Notes: generated by a model not told the origin, from the letters alone. DNA of 64,000 bases from Panorpa germanica (GCA_963678705.1 OY783211.1:11236603-11300602); one strand, 5' to 3'; positions 49,408-63,415 are shown, numbered from the stretch's first letter. Translations and numbers: made by a program.

Positions 49408-50920
49408 TAACAATAAAATAACATAGTATTATCAACAATAGCCCGATCACAATAAACATTTCAATTAGCTAAAATTCGCATAGAGCTGAAAGTTGGTACA
49501 GACCTTGGGCACATTATTACAAATAAAATACTAAAAGTCCTCACCGATTTGCACATCTGCATAAAAAGTTATTCAAGATCAAAGGTCAACAGAAATGGTT
49601 TTTCCAATTTTTACGGTAAACGGTAAATTTTATCATAAAAATAAATCCGACAAAATTGTTCTTATACTTTTTTTTTTCTAAGATCTAAGATAATTATAAA
49701 TTAATTATTAGTTTAATATTAGATAATAAATATTTTCTAAGATAATTTCATGATCTACAACTTTGGTATTTGTTTATCAGTTGGTGAGTTAATTATTTGC
49801 CAAGTATGGAATAAATTTTCTATGATCAACTACCTCGCCACCTAAAGGACGAAGGATGGATTTGATTTTGAAAAAGAATTATGTCAAAATGCGTCTGTAC
49901 ATTAAATAAAAAAACACGTCATTTTTCATCAACCATCTGTAATAGTTTTTTTTTTTTTAATTTTATTTCTATAAGCGCTGAATGTTGACAATCTAATTTG
50001 AAAAAATACAATCCAAGAGCAATAGAGATTTAATAGTTGTTATCAGTGCATAGCGTCACTAAAACTACAATAACTCGTAAACTAATAGTCTAAACGTCAT
50101 AAAATTTTGGCACATATTGTTTTAAGGTTGGTACTATCTAAAAATCAGTGTTTGTCAATGGTGGTGCCATCTATATGTCACCCTACGAACGTATTGAGCG
50201 ATGTTATACATATACTATCACAACAATATACATAAGTATACTTAAATAGTTGTTTATTGCTGTATTCATTCTGAAATATCTCACTATAACAAAAAATGGA
50301 TTTCCCCCATGTTCAAAACAACGATTCATATATGTAGACATATGTACTTAGCAGACTTTGGTTCCACAATCTGTACCCCGTTGCCGTTAGATAATAACAT
50401 ATAATATATTCACACACACGCACTGTGTTTACACAGCGTAAAATATATTTGCTCGCCGAGCTTATTTTGCAATATGCTAATTAAATAGCGTAATGGTTTA
50501 TACATTACAACATCGCGTTGCCGAGATTATGCTACCATAAGTAAATACAAGCTAGTAATTAAAAATCTTAAATTCATATACTAACTAATCCACTGTGTGG
50601 ATTCCAATAAGAAATATTTAAACGAAAATTACAGCGGGAAATTTTGAAACAAACTTTTATCAACGCTAAACTACTTATCATGGAAATTCCTAATTGCGCT
50701 TCAAATTGGATGACTGAATACATATACAGGGCCGGGTAGACCTGGCTCAGACGCACCGAATAAGCCTAATATGGCTTCAGTAAAAGTCGCATGGTTTTCA
50801 AGATATCGTCAGTTTAAAGTTTTTGTTTAAATTCTCAACTTTGTAACATTATGCCAGCGTTTTGTTGGATAGTTCTCTCTTATAGTTTCTTTTTATTTCT
50901 ACGCTATAGTAAATAGTAAC
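49408..50920. other. AT-rich stretch without a recognised gene
   Basis: Only small open frames and homopolymer runs. Confidence 0.5.
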
Positions 50921-50924
50921 TTAA

Positions 50925-51458
50925 GGTAGTTGTATCGTGGAATGACTTTTCAAAGGATTTTAATAAAACTTCATTTAATTGCTCTTTAATTAATTATAAG
51001 ACATATTGACCTCAGGTCGATTAAAATTTACCACTCCATTATTGAGAAAAACGATATTAAAGTTTTGTTATTTTAACACAGGCTCTTATGGGAAATAGTA
51101 ATTTCAATGTTATTTTTATCGAATAAAATAAAAACGATTCAAAGGAATTCAATAAAAATTTAATATATTATAGAAACAGTAGTTATTAATCACATAAAAA
51201 AAAATGGAAATTATTGTCCACGCCATTACAGAAATAAAATTTTGTAAACATTGAAAATTTTTATAAAATCAAGAAATGACTGTGTATGTGTATGTACGTG
51301 TATGTATGTGTAGATACTATTTACATGTAGTGAGAACAGTGAGACTGTACTTTCACAAAAGTTTTTAACGAGACTATTTGACACTAACGTTTCAGCTACA
51401 TTATAATTTTAGGTTGCTGAGTTATACTTTTGAGCATGACTATCACGATACAACTACC
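50925..51458. mobile_element. TTAA-flanked inverted-repeat element
   Basis: Perfect 15-base inverted ends GGTAGTTGTATCGTG, with TTAA on both sides (50921-50924 and 51459-51462). The interior is AT-rich and non-coding. A second left end, TTAAGGTAGTTCCTCACTGG, occurs at 52455 with no partner. Confidence 0.72.
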
Positions 51459-51462
51459 TTAA

Positions 51463-53450
51463 GACGACACAAGCAGTATTTTGTCGATGACTAATATAAA
51501 ATACGAAAAATTGCTGGTTTCTCAGTAAAAACATTAACTTCGTGTTTGAGTAGCTGCCGTGAAAAAAAATACTGTACACGAAATAAACAAATTACTTTAA
51601 CTTGCTCATGTTATGCCGGTTCAGGAGTGGTATTTCAGACATAAAAAAGAAAATCCAGTTACCTTTTCTAAACAAAGACCAAAAGTCAAAACTAATTATT
51701 AGGCAAAAGAAAACGTTGTTACTAAGTAAAACGGACTAGTATACGAGTATATGTAGCGAACAGCACATGATTGTGATAGAGAACGTAATAAATCTTTAAT
51801 TTTTCTCTGGGCACAAATTATCAAACCATTTATTATATAGCTTACACAAACTTATAACCACAGCAAAACAAATTATAAAAATGTAATAAATTCTTATAAT
51901 TGAAGTAATTTAATCTTCCTTACAATTTCCCTGTAATAATTTTCATTTATCCCATCTCCTTTCATCTTAAAATAAATACCCTAGAGGTGGAGACGGGGAA
52001 GGTGGGGATTCTTATGAAAAGATGCAGAATTGATCTTGCTTTTAAACAAAAAAATCTAATCAAAATATTTACATCCCCTAAATAAATTCTATATTATTTA
52101 TTTACATGAAGAAAAACCTTATTAAGTATTAAACCAACCAACCCTATCTCCGACCATTACCCTATCCCTGTATTGCATTGCATCCCTACAGTGCTGTTGG
52201 AATCGTCTAGAAAAAGAGGGGACGCACTTCACAAAATCAATCCACAAATTCCAGTTGGTTTTCCAGGAGTTTTGAAAAATAATTATTGAAAACCTCATTA
52301 TTTAAAAAGTTCGCTTTCGTGTTCGATTGCCAGACCAGTGTTATATTTTAACTAGGTTTTCGTGTATGGTTTAATTGATATACCAAATACAATTATTTAT
52401 TAATGAGGCCAGTAGATTCAGACACTCCCAAAATACAATACACACCGTATAAAATTAAGGTAGTTCCTCACTGGAAGCATTTAATGCAGGATTTTAATAA
52501 AACGTTAATTCAAAGGAATTCAAATTTTTATGACAGTTTTTTTATTTAAATTTCAAACTTCATGAAAATTTGATATGTTATAAAAATCGTTAGACTTCAT
52601 AAAAAAATTAAAATTATTACAGAAAAGTTATTACTCTACATGTTGTAGACTTACTTTGTATCTTGTCTAACTTTGTTGTCAACTTTCGGTTAGCCTAGTT
52701 TATGCTTTACTGCTAAATCTATCGTAAGATAAAAAAGAATTGCAAACCAAAGGCAACGTTCTTTTATATAAAAAGACGTCTTCGTTTCATTGTTTTAACA
52801 ATCTTTTATACAAAAATCCTTAAGGAGGTTGCTTTTTTTTTTTGCTTAAATTTATTCCTTAACAATTGTAGAATATGCTGGTAAAGTGATTTTTTTAAAT
52901 TCGAAGTCGTTATAAAGACACAACAGTTAGAAGAAGCAGATGTTCGGAGCGCGTAGTTGAGTGATAGGAACTTTAAACGCGTTTTTCCGAAAACTGTGTT
53001 ATCCAAAGTTTCCTCCATCATATCTCAAGAACTGTTTGACCGATTCACTTAAAATTCATAGCATAGACTCAGCACATGTAGACAAAAAGTCATGAAATTT
53101 GAAACTTTTTTTTCAGAAGTCTGCCAAAAACCCAATTTTCAATATTTTCAAATGTTCATTCCATGCATTTTCGTCTATAGATAAAAACGCCGTTGTTTTT
53201 CTTTCTTTCTGATAAGCCAATCAGCCAAAATCGTGGAGGAGTCAGCGTCCTTTTTTTGAGGCAGGAGTCTTCAGAATGGTACAGCATATGTTCTAAAGAA
53301 AATTTTTACATGAAATTTGTTTCACATACTTTTGAAATAGTAATAAATAACTGATAAAAATCTCAAAGTTCTATCTTCTCATTGGACGTCAAAAGATTCT
53401 CAAAAAATGCTTTTCTAAACTAAGCTTAACCCAGTTTACAATTAAAATAT
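51463..53450. other. AT-rich stretch with partial repeats
   Basis: Holds a lone TTAAGGTAGTT end at 52455 and a TTAAGGAGGTT word at 52820, both similar to the TTAA-flanked elements. No gene. Confidence 0.45.
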
Positions 53451-53454
53451 ATTT

Positions 53455-53770
53455 TCCTTGTGGTTGTTTTCTTTCTCTCTCCTCATTCTTCTTACATTCG
53501 CCATCCATCCTCTTCCTTCATTCTTCCTTACAAATCTCGTATAATCCACCTCCCACCTTCTTTCGACACCTAGTATTAATATGCTCCAATTTCCCAACCT
53601 CTATCTCACACATCCTGCATGTTTACTCATCCTCTTTCCTCTTTCTTCGTTCCCTAATCTAAACCTGGTAATTATTCTCGTTTCCTATTGCACTAGGTAT
53701 GTTTATCATTTGCCTTTTATCAATCATTCCCATCTTACGAAAGATCAAAAATCCTTCCTAAAATATTACC
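53455..53770 (-). mobile_element. Degenerate LINE ORF2 tail fragment
   Basis: The minus strand contains ITRFRLGNEERGKR, then a frameshifted Cys motif and a piece equivalent to GWMANVRRM, matching the tail of 1888-2676. Broken by stops. Confidence 0.65.
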
Positions 53771-54556
53771 ACCTTTCTTCACAAATTATGCGCTTAATCT
53801 GATGATACATGCCTAGTTTTTCGTTTAGTTATTCATCATATAGTAGTTCATCTCAGACACAAATCATCGCATAACCTACCCTATTTATTCCACTTTTTTA
53901 GCTACAAATAGCCTTACAATTTCTTCTCCATCAAATACAACTTCATATAAACTAACCTAGACTCGAATTCCTTTGCTACGGCACTGGATCCACCTGTACT
54001 CTACGTAACGTAGCGTATATCTATCTCTCCCCTTACCACCCCGGAGCTTCGTCTATAAGGGTAAGTTATGAACACTTGTTGTGGTTCCGGGTGCAACGTT
54101 AGGGTGTTACCATGGTCACCGAAGAACAGTATTAATCCAAAAGAAGCACGCACAGATTCCAAAATACTTTTATTTTTACGAAGAAGTTTCTCATGTTCCT
54201 TGTTTTATGGTAAGAGATCTTTAGAAAAGCATTTGGGGATTAGAAAAACCTTTTGTAGTTAATTCATGAGAAACATTAAAGGATCACATGTATTTGACAC
54301 CCTGGAGTTAATGTTAGGGACTTATTTGAACAAACTATACCGTACTATATCAAGCCGGTTGTGCTTTCAATCTTTGTTGAAGATAATATATAGGGACATA
54401 TTATACATAGTCCCAAAATGTAGAAAATTTGTGATAATAAACAGAAACTTAATGTTGAAATTAGCTCTATTATTTTCATTATCATTCCTTAAATAATTTT
54501 GAAAAGTTATACATTTTCTTTTATTTACTTAACGTCAGTTTTCTTAGCAGAGTAAA
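53771..54556. other. Unassigned stretch, GC-richer around 53980-54130
   Basis: Includes CCTTACCACCCCGGAGC and GGTTCCGGGTGCAACG. Two small plus-strand open frames (54068-54262, 54266-54496) have no recognisable domains. Confidence 0.4.
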
Positions 54557-54955
54557 GCCGTCCCCACACGGGTCGACGATTGCAAACTCGAAGTTTCCGG
54601 AACGGAATTTGTAACAATACCATAATAGGGGATTTTATTGTGTCGTATTCTGAGGTATTTATATGTATGTATGTATTTAAATACTTTTAAAAAGTATTTG
54701 TGTCTGTTCATGATGTTCACCATCAAAAGCATGCAACGTAATTGTCCTGCAACCTAGAAACACAGTCGCGCAAGACCAATTTCAAACCAGTTTTGTTTCA
54801 TTTGAGCTTGTGTGTTCTCTCACTAAGACCGTGCGCACATGAGGGGACTGGTTGCAAACCTTAGCCCCGAATCTGCCCGAACCGAATGAGAATGGAACTG
54901 TGCTGTTAGTGAGAAAACGAACGTGTATACGAGTGAGAGAAAACACACAGACACT
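54557..54955. mobile_element. Three-copy interspersed repeat, copy 2, with inverted right half
   Basis: 54557-54832 matches copies 1 and 3 (GCCGTCCCCACACGGGTCG start, GTGTCGTATTCTGAGGTATT core). From about 54834 the sequence GACCGTGCGCACATGAGGG runs as the reverse complement of copy 1's right part (CCGAATCTGCCCGAACCGAA), so the second half is inverted or a second copy inserted. Confidence 0.65.
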
Positions 54956-56030
54956 GACATACGTCAAATATTTAATGAGATCCAGAACATTGAAATTGTC
55001 AACAATAAAACTGACGTCGCTGGTCAACTTAAATTCATTTGCCTCACATTCACATTCCAGTTAACAATTCGCGTTTAGTAATTTGATTTGCATTTATATT
55101 GATTTTCTGATAATTATTTTATTAGCACTAACCACTCATATATTTATGCAACGCAAACTATTGACGACAACGGGAAGCTAGCCGAAGCCCTGCTTGAATG
55201 CCTGCTACAGATTACACATGATGAACGAAACGAAATACCTGTACTATATACATGTTTGTATATATCATATACATAATAGTATACATGCATACAAACATAC
55301 TCGTCCAAGTACATAGTAAAACAGCTCACGCTATTGGATTCACGTTTTGTTTGAATTCATGTTTGGTTGCATTATTTTCCATTGTTTGCATTATACGTAC
55401 CTAGTTACCAACAGGGTATTCTAAAATTTATACTTAAACATTCTGTTATTACGACATTATAGTTCAAGATCACAAAGCCCTCAAACCTACGACGTTTTAG
55501 CAAAGCTTAAATTTTGAAAATAAATAATAGTGAATGTATGCGGACTTTCTAGCTTGAAATCGGGGCCCTTTTACAGGAAACAGAAATTTTATCGAGTACA
55601 ACGCACTTCTACTATTACCCTGCCTAACATAGGTATATATGAATATATTTAAATATAATATATATATGTATAAGTATTACTCATTATATATTACATGTAA
55701 CGGTTCCACAAGTGCTTTTAATTCTCAGAAATATTCTCATATCAATTGTAAACACACACATTTGACACACATCACTTTATTTACTCTATAAGTCACTAAT
55801 TACACTTAAAATCAAATGTAAATTTGTTGTAATTAAACAGATGGTACTTGTATTAAACTAATATTTATTATTATAATTTATGATGTAATTAATTAAGTCA
55901 ACTTTTAGTATAACCTGTACGGGGGCTATCCCAAAAACTAATTTCACTGCAGCATCTGAATTACCTAAGATCTTATTCATAACTAAATCTTACAGTTAAT
56001 GACTATAGTGTAATGTATAGTATAAAGTGT
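54956..56030. other. AT-rich stretch, nothing recognised
   Basis: Contains TA-rich sequence at 55630-55690 and short open frames only. Confidence 0.5.
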
Positions 56031-56451
56031 TGTGAGAGAGACAGTTTAATAAAACACGAACAAAAACTTGTTTTTCTGAACAAAAACATCAATGTTTACA
56101 CCAAAGAGACAGTTCTTAAAACATTGTTGTCTCTGGTTGCTGTTTTAGTAAACAAAACACATTCCCATCTGGAGTCGGTAAGATCAAAGGAAAACACGTT
56201 TGTTGTTGTTTTTTAGTCTGCTTGGTTTGAACACGCAGTTTTGTTTTTTGTGAACATTTGCGCTTGTCAGTTGTTGTTTATTATGGGACCAATATTTATG
56301 GGACACATAGAAAAACACTAAAAACGAAATAAGTCAGTGAACAGTCTGTTTTCTACAAGCAGAACTGTTTTAAAATAAAAGAAAACAAGTTTTTGTTTTG
56401 TTTTTTGACAACAAAACTGTTTTCAAAACTGTCTCTCTGGTGTGAAACCAG
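56031..56451. mobile_element. Inverted-repeat element with AGAGACAGTT ends, copy B
   Basis: Left end GAGAGAGACAGTTTAATAAA, right end AACTGTCTCTCTGGTGTGAA then ACCAG. Inverted match to 43015-43379. The open frame at 56013-56216 lies within it and is by chance. Confidence 0.72.
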
Positions 56452-57380
56452 AATAACGATTACCAATTACTTTTATTACGTAAATGATTGAAAATTCCTA
56501 TATTTTAGCAACAATATAATTTCGTGAATGTTACCGTTTGTTGTTTCAATAGGGTTCCAGTAGGAAAACAATCGGTAATTGGGACTAGCTTTGATTCATT
56601 TTTCTTAAAGTATATTGCCAAGATAATGAGTCAATACAGTGACAATTAAGCTTAAACTAGAAAGAACCCGGAAATATTAATGAGAACCACTATTTTTATT
56701 ATTTAACATTGTCTGCAATTCTATTGTGATGCATTAGAATTGTATACCCGCTGGACGGTTTTATTTAATATAAAATCTAAATTGTTCTGTAAGCTATTTT
56801 ATTGCTATTTAAATTAAAAAATGACCTTTTTAATTACTTTTAGGTAAAATATTGCATGTATTGAATAGTATATACATATACATAACATATTTATACACAT
56901 ATTTAATAACTGCATTTTTACGAACATATTAGAGAAATTTGAATTATAAATATTATGATATATGTACGTATATATACGATTTCTAATTTAACATGTTAAT
57001 TACAAGAAATTTCACTTTCGTTAAAGTGTGTTTGTACATATAATATTAACAATTTTGTCATATTATTAAATTATTTTATTACTTTTCAATATTTATAGAT
57101 AAATCGTTGCATAATTTGTCAAAAACAGTGACCTTACCAAGTAAAGTAAAGTAAAAGTAGCAAATAAGTATTTTCCCACAGTTCATAGAACCGAAAAATA
57201 AACAAAAAGACTGATCGGAAAAATTAATAAAAAAATTAGCAAACGATAATTTTGTTTTACGACTTTTACGGGTAAGCGCACTCATATTTACAAGAATTTG
57301 GGCGGAGACCTGAATACGTTGAAATAAAAACACATGGAAGGTTACTACACTACAAGTAAAGGAAAGTAATTGCTTACCTT
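56452..57380. other. AT-rich stretch, nothing recognised
   Basis: No gene; a minus-strand open frame at 57333-57079 has no recognisable domain. Confidence 0.5.
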
Positions 57381-57470
57381 GAACGGTACCTCCGAACGAG
57401 TTTTCAACAATACGACATGGACAGTAGAATAGTCAAGATTTAAAGAAAAAATGTTTACCAATGCTTGACA
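57381..57470 (-). other. Possible exon fragment with a strong splice donor
   Basis: The minus strand reads LVNIFSLNLDYSTVHVVLLK then TRSEVPFK, ending exactly at a GTAAGC donor at about 57380. The composition is less AT-rich than its surroundings. No acceptor with a pyrimidine tract or start codon in frame was found, and the peptide is not recognised. Confidence 0.22.
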
Positions 57471-60400
57471 TAATTCAATGTTAAATTACTTTGCAAACAT
57501 GAAAATTTAATTTCGATTATAAGTTAGATAAAGTTGTTTTGAATTGACATACAATAATCTAATAATACAGTAACGCTAGTCTATTTCTGTATAATATAGT
57601 CTTAGATATAAAGCATACTTTGAACAATTGTCTTTGTCGTAGAAGGATAGAGAGAACACTATTTAAAATGTTTGAAAAGACAGAGACGACACCAACAATT
57701 TGGTCTAAATACCATTCCCATTTACTGAGTTTTTGTTTTAATTTAAAGTGTTATTCTTGAATGTAAGTTTCTTATTGTAAAATATAAAGAAATAAAACTG
57801 ATTTTATTAAATATAATTTTTTTCGTATGATTTCACAAGCTGATACTTACATTTAAGGTTAAAAACTTAAATTAAACTAAAATCAGTATGTGAGTATAAT
57901 ACTTTAAAATAATCTTGCATAAAAAGTTTTGTAGCAAAGATAATTTTCTTTATGTAACCTCTTATTAAAGTCATTTTTTTATATAGAAAAGGTAAACTGT
58001 CTTAACTAACCTTCTCTTAATCATTTTATGTCATTTTATTATATATTTGTATCGTAATTATATTTCTTTAGTTGGTAACACTAACCAGATATTTTACAAC
58101 TGCATTCTGGTCAGATGAGCTAATGAACTAATATATGCCTTTAATATATTAGTTATAGCCACTTTCATTGTAGTGAGCGCCAACGGTCAACACTGTTGAT
58201 ATTATATTAAGTTATTATAAAATTAGATAAAAAAGACTTGACAATTTAAATAATAAACTTTAAATGTCGTTTCTTTGATTCATCGATAGTATGATTTAAG
58301 TTAAACAGTGTAATTATTATAATGTGTATGTAAATTTCTAAAATATATGTCTTTGATTTCAGAAACAACACATAAGTTTGATTAAAAATTTACAATTCCT
58401 AAAATGTCTTATATATTTTTATGGAGTTGATTTATAATATAAAAGTCTAAATTCTAACCAAGTGTACTTACTAATAACGTATTACACATTTATTACAATT
58501 ACGCACAAAATAATCGCGTATTATAACTCAATCAACCAATTAAACTGTATATAATAATAAACGAAGCGAACTTTTAATTTACTGAAATTGATGTGTTTAA
58601 ATTGGTATACATACAACATACAATGTATATGCAAATGTCTAAACATGTTGTACATTACAACCTCGTTGTTTATAATTTCATTTGTAAATATTATGGCCTC
58701 TGAGAACATGATCATCATCATCTCATCATCATCACTTATTGTAATGATCCAGACATTTAGTATTTTCTTGCCATGTGATGTGCCAGTTTAAAAAAAAAAG
58801 TAAAAAGAAAAGGTAAAATTAAGCTTTTGGCTGCAATTATACAAATGGTAGGTTTTATTATGTAGAATAATATTATGCTGAAATTTTTTGATGCAGAAAA
58901 TGTGAAATATCGTCTGACGCTTAGAGCAGAATGTTTTTATATTATATATTTAAATTTCAGTTTAAGAGCAATGTCGAAAATTATTAGAAAAGCAATATCC
59001 GTTGATTTTATACTGCATATACTATTTTGTATAATCGTTATTACTGCGATTTCAATATCTATTTTATATATCGCATTGAGTGTAATATAATATTTGTTCG
59101 TTTTGTAAATTTATTTAATGTTAATACTTGTTAACTTTATGATTTACATTTTATTAGCCAAACTCGAAGCCAATTTACATTGTAGAAAATTTTCTCCATC
59201 AATTCTATGAAGACTACACACATAAATATGAAAAGTATATATTATATACAATAAATAAACTTGACATTAAATTTATATTGGAAATTGAATTAAAGTCGGT
59301 GATCACGTTTTTGATTTAAATTAATTCAAATTACAATTCAGTCTCTTTATTAAGAATTGGACACACCCAAACATTTAATATCTATTTGTAGCCACCCGTA
59401 TAAAAATCAAGTACTAGCCATTGACTTTCAACTTTCGACCAATAAGCAAGTGCGACAGTGAATTTTAACCATACGAAAAAAATATATATTATTTTTATTT
59501 ATATAAAATTTTTGTGGTTTTCAAAATTTTCTTTTGAAATTTTAGTTATTCCAGAACTGATTAAAATTTCAATCAGGAAATTCCTCAGTTGGGTTTTCAA
59601 ATAATTAAATCTGTTATAACTATTGTCGTGTATATCCAAATTGAGCCCTTAAATAAAAATGACGAACCGTCACTGCTAGCAACAATTAAAATCTCAGCAC
59701 AACAATTAAATCTAATTAAATTTCGATTTTAACTTTTATAGTTTTTATTGGCAGATGTCCATATCTTCACTAAATATTTGTCTTATAAATAAACTATAAG
59801 TATATAATGTAATTTACTGTAGTTAGTATGAGTATATAATATAAGCCGTGGTTTTATTTTATATACATGTTTAGTTTATATAACCCAGAATTTTAATTCC
59901 CTGATGCAGAACATAATAAACAAACATAATTACATATGTATTTAAATTATATGTATTACCTAAATATGTATGTATATAAAAATAATTATTAAAATTAAAA
60001 ATTAGATGTAAAAGTACAAAAAAAAAATTTCACAAGTAGGAACATATCAAGGACAATAGGTTATAAATTTAGAAATAGATTGCAATACCCATGTGATCAT
60101 TAAAATGTCACTTTCTTAATTAGAAAATAACAAATGACAAAAGTATTAAATCATTTGATGGACCTAATCAACTTTATTTGTTTTTGTTCATACATATTTA
60201 TAAATATATTAAGCAGCGGTGTAAAAATTATAAAGTAATAACACCATAAAAATTGTTATTGAATCGAAAATAGAATCGATAACAGGCCGCCGTTATATAA
60301 ATTAAAGGAATAAGGATACAAAAATCCCAATAGGCTTCTATGTTCTCTTTAAATATGTAAAGTCTTGTTCACCAGAACGTATAAGGTATCTTTTAGCTTC

Positions 60401-60790
60401 TATGTCACCTGCCTTTTATTCGCTACGTGTTTTAAACTTATTTTTATATTTTCGTTTCGTTGTGTGTGTACTCATATTAAAAGGTATATCCCGATAAAGT
60501 AAATGCTAAATATGAATGAATTTATTTTTGAGATTATACTGAGTATGCAGATTTAGGCGAATTGAACAATGAAGCAGAGAGAAATGCACTTCATTCAAGC
60601 ACACCCGAACACAACATCAAAGAAAAAATGTGTGATATCGCAATACTGCGCATGTGTTGTAAAATAGGAATACACACATACAGATATACACACAGTTCAA
60701 AGATCGGTGCACGTATCGAATAAAGTTGTGCGACGGCATGCCTGGTTCCCATTCCCATTCAAGACTTGTACGCACATATCAGTGCCGTGC
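57471..60790. other. AT-rich stretch without a recognised gene
   Basis: Contains an (ATC)n run at 58711-58734 and only small open frames. GC-richer words near 60560-60780 adjoin the repeat that follows. Confidence 0.5.
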
Positions 60791-60794
60791 CATT

Positions 60795-61190
60795 TAGGCC
60801 GTCTGTACGAAGCCGCGCAACGAAGTTTCCAACGAAAACGAAAAACGAGCCATGTCGAGCCGTGTTTCGTGACTCTATAGAATTTTTAACAATAGTATAA
60901 TAAGGGATTTTATTATGTCGTATCATGAGGTACTTGTATGTTTGTTTGTATTTAAATACTTTTGAATAGTATTTGTGCAGATCTCTCCTCATTATGTTAC
61001 CATCAATAGCATGCAAAGAAATTGCCCTGCGACCAAGAAACATAGTCGCTCAAAACGTGCTTAAACCCAAACTCAAAACAGTTTAGTTTCGTTCGTGTCA
61101 TGTGTGTTATCTCACTCGTATACACGTACGTTCTCTCACTAACAACACAGTTGACTTCTCATTCGGTTCGGGCAGATTCGGGCTTCACTA
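60795..61190. mobile_element. Three-copy interspersed repeat, copy 3
   Basis: Starts near TTAGGCCGTCTGTACG and shares GTTTCGTGACTCTATAGA, AAGGGATTTTATTATGTCGT and CATTCGGTTCGGGCAGATTC with copy 1 in the same orientation. The right end stops short of the GACGGCC terminus. The open frame on the minus strand (61043-60759) is by chance. Confidence 0.7.
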
Positions 61191-63415
61191 GACACTAACT
61201 CCTAACGTTTCAATCCATTTTCCTTACATTTACTTCTACTACATTTTCTTCTAAATATATTTCAGAAACCTATGTCATAAGTTATAACTATGTCACTCTA
61301 CATTAACTTAATAATTTGAAACTTTCCAAAGAAAGACAAATGATAAGTCTAAGAATATATTAATATTAAAATAAACGAGTATCATTATGGAATAATGAAT
61401 TCATGAGCAAAATTAATTATTCATAGTTAAATAGTAATACGATGTATAAATTAATAATTTCCTCATTATTTTCAATGACATAACAATACTAAGGAATGTT
61501 ACAAATATAAAAATTATACTACTTTATAAATGATTGAGTAGAAGATAAGATTCTACAATTATTTTAAGATTGTTTAAAATAACATTTTGTTTTAGGTACC
61601 GGAAGCAGGAAATATACATGTTTTAATTTGTTTTATATGGTTCGCCACATGTGTTCAATTTATATTAACTTGAAAGAAGTTTTGAGAAAACTATAAAAAT
61701 AAAAATCACATGTGAAAAAATGTATTTTTATTTACATGTTTTTATTTATATAACTTTTGTTTATATACATAGCTATAAAAACAGTTGTGAACTCGTATGT
61801 TAAAATGTTGAAGATTGTAGAAATTTAAAAAGGTGTTTTCTATAAGCACTTGAAAAGTTTATTAGCTTATCTCATTTTTTGTCGATAAACATTCTTAGTG
61901 AAAATTGTGGCTTTTCAAAATGAAATTTGACGTGAGATCAAAAAGAAAAGATCATTCAAAACAAGCAATAGAAGTATAGAATTTTTACGGGTAAAATATA
62001 TATATTTAGAAAATGGATAGTGAAATGGGCCTTTCAAAATTTTCTGCCTGAAGTCGACCAACTAGTGAACTATTATATTTTACTATACAGAAATATGTTT
62101 CAAGTTTTTACAATAAGGCGTCTCAACCTTTTGATAAATTATTTTCAATTGAACACGTATTTTCACGGCTGCATGCAACAGCAGAAAAAACAGTGCAAAT
62201 TATTTTATTATTGCGTTTTACTACATTTTCTTATAATAAATTATTATCTTTATTTTTTTATATTAAAATAATATTATTATTATCTATGTGATATATAAAA
62301 AAAATTAAATCTAATCTATATTTTTAATAGTTTAAAAGGTTTCGAGGATCCACAGACCGATTTTCACCATATAAGTTTATAGTATCAATACAGGCAACAG
62401 CATTTACAAATACAAAAATAACGCCGTCTTTTTTAAAATGTAATAAATATGTTATAAATATATAGGAATCAATAAACCTTATAATTATTTGATTAAATAT
62501 GTAATTAAACAATTCAACATTGTAAAACAAGAACAAAGAGGTCTGATACAACGTTGTAGCTAATACGATATCGCCTTTCAAAGTTTTGATTCAAGTCATC
62601 ATCAAATAATAGAATCATCGCTATTTTAAACTAATGTTAGCCATATGTTTTCAGTATGTCAAATTAGGTTAAATTTTGGTTTTTTCTGTCGGTAAATGTT
62701 CTAAAATACAATCTAGAAATATCATAATAACATGTATAAAAGTTTAAGAACTGCTATTACAGTATGTCTGTTACAACAAATAAAATACAATTGTTTAAAA
62801 ATTTCATAACACTAGAGTTAACAATTTATTTAGCTCGATATTATGTAAATATTTAAAAAATAAACATATATATAACAAACAGTTTCATACATGTAGATTT
62901 GTATAACAATAAACTTTTTATTGTTAAACATATAATAGTGTTTTAATATAAAGCAAAATTTAGTTAAGTAATTTTCATTTATATAAATGAAAATTAAAGC
63001 AAAAATAAAATTAGCTCAGTTGAGACTAGCGTAATGTCTAAGAATAACATTTAAGATTTAAAATATTTAAAAAATTTATCAATTCTACCACCTACAACAT
63101 ATTTATAATTAAAAAGTAAACAAAATATTATTAACATACCTTAATTATTATTAACAATGTACACGTTACACAAAATATAAAAGATTTCATTTTAAATTGA
63201 AAGTTTAAAAAAATAAAAGCACTCTTCATAAAACAATTATGTTATCCATGTCCCAAATTAAATATTAAATTAAAATAATACATCAATTAAAAATAAGTAT
63301 CACAAATTTTATAATACAACTGTCAACTTTTACAATTATTAGTTAAAATCATTATAAAATTAAATATAATAAATATTTAAATAAATCACATGTGAGTTTT
63401 ATATATTATAACAGT
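61191..63415. other. Very AT-rich stretch without a recognised gene
   Basis: Long A and T runs and short chance-like open frames (62020-62271, 62581-62324). No repeats shared with other parts were noticed. Confidence 0.5.
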
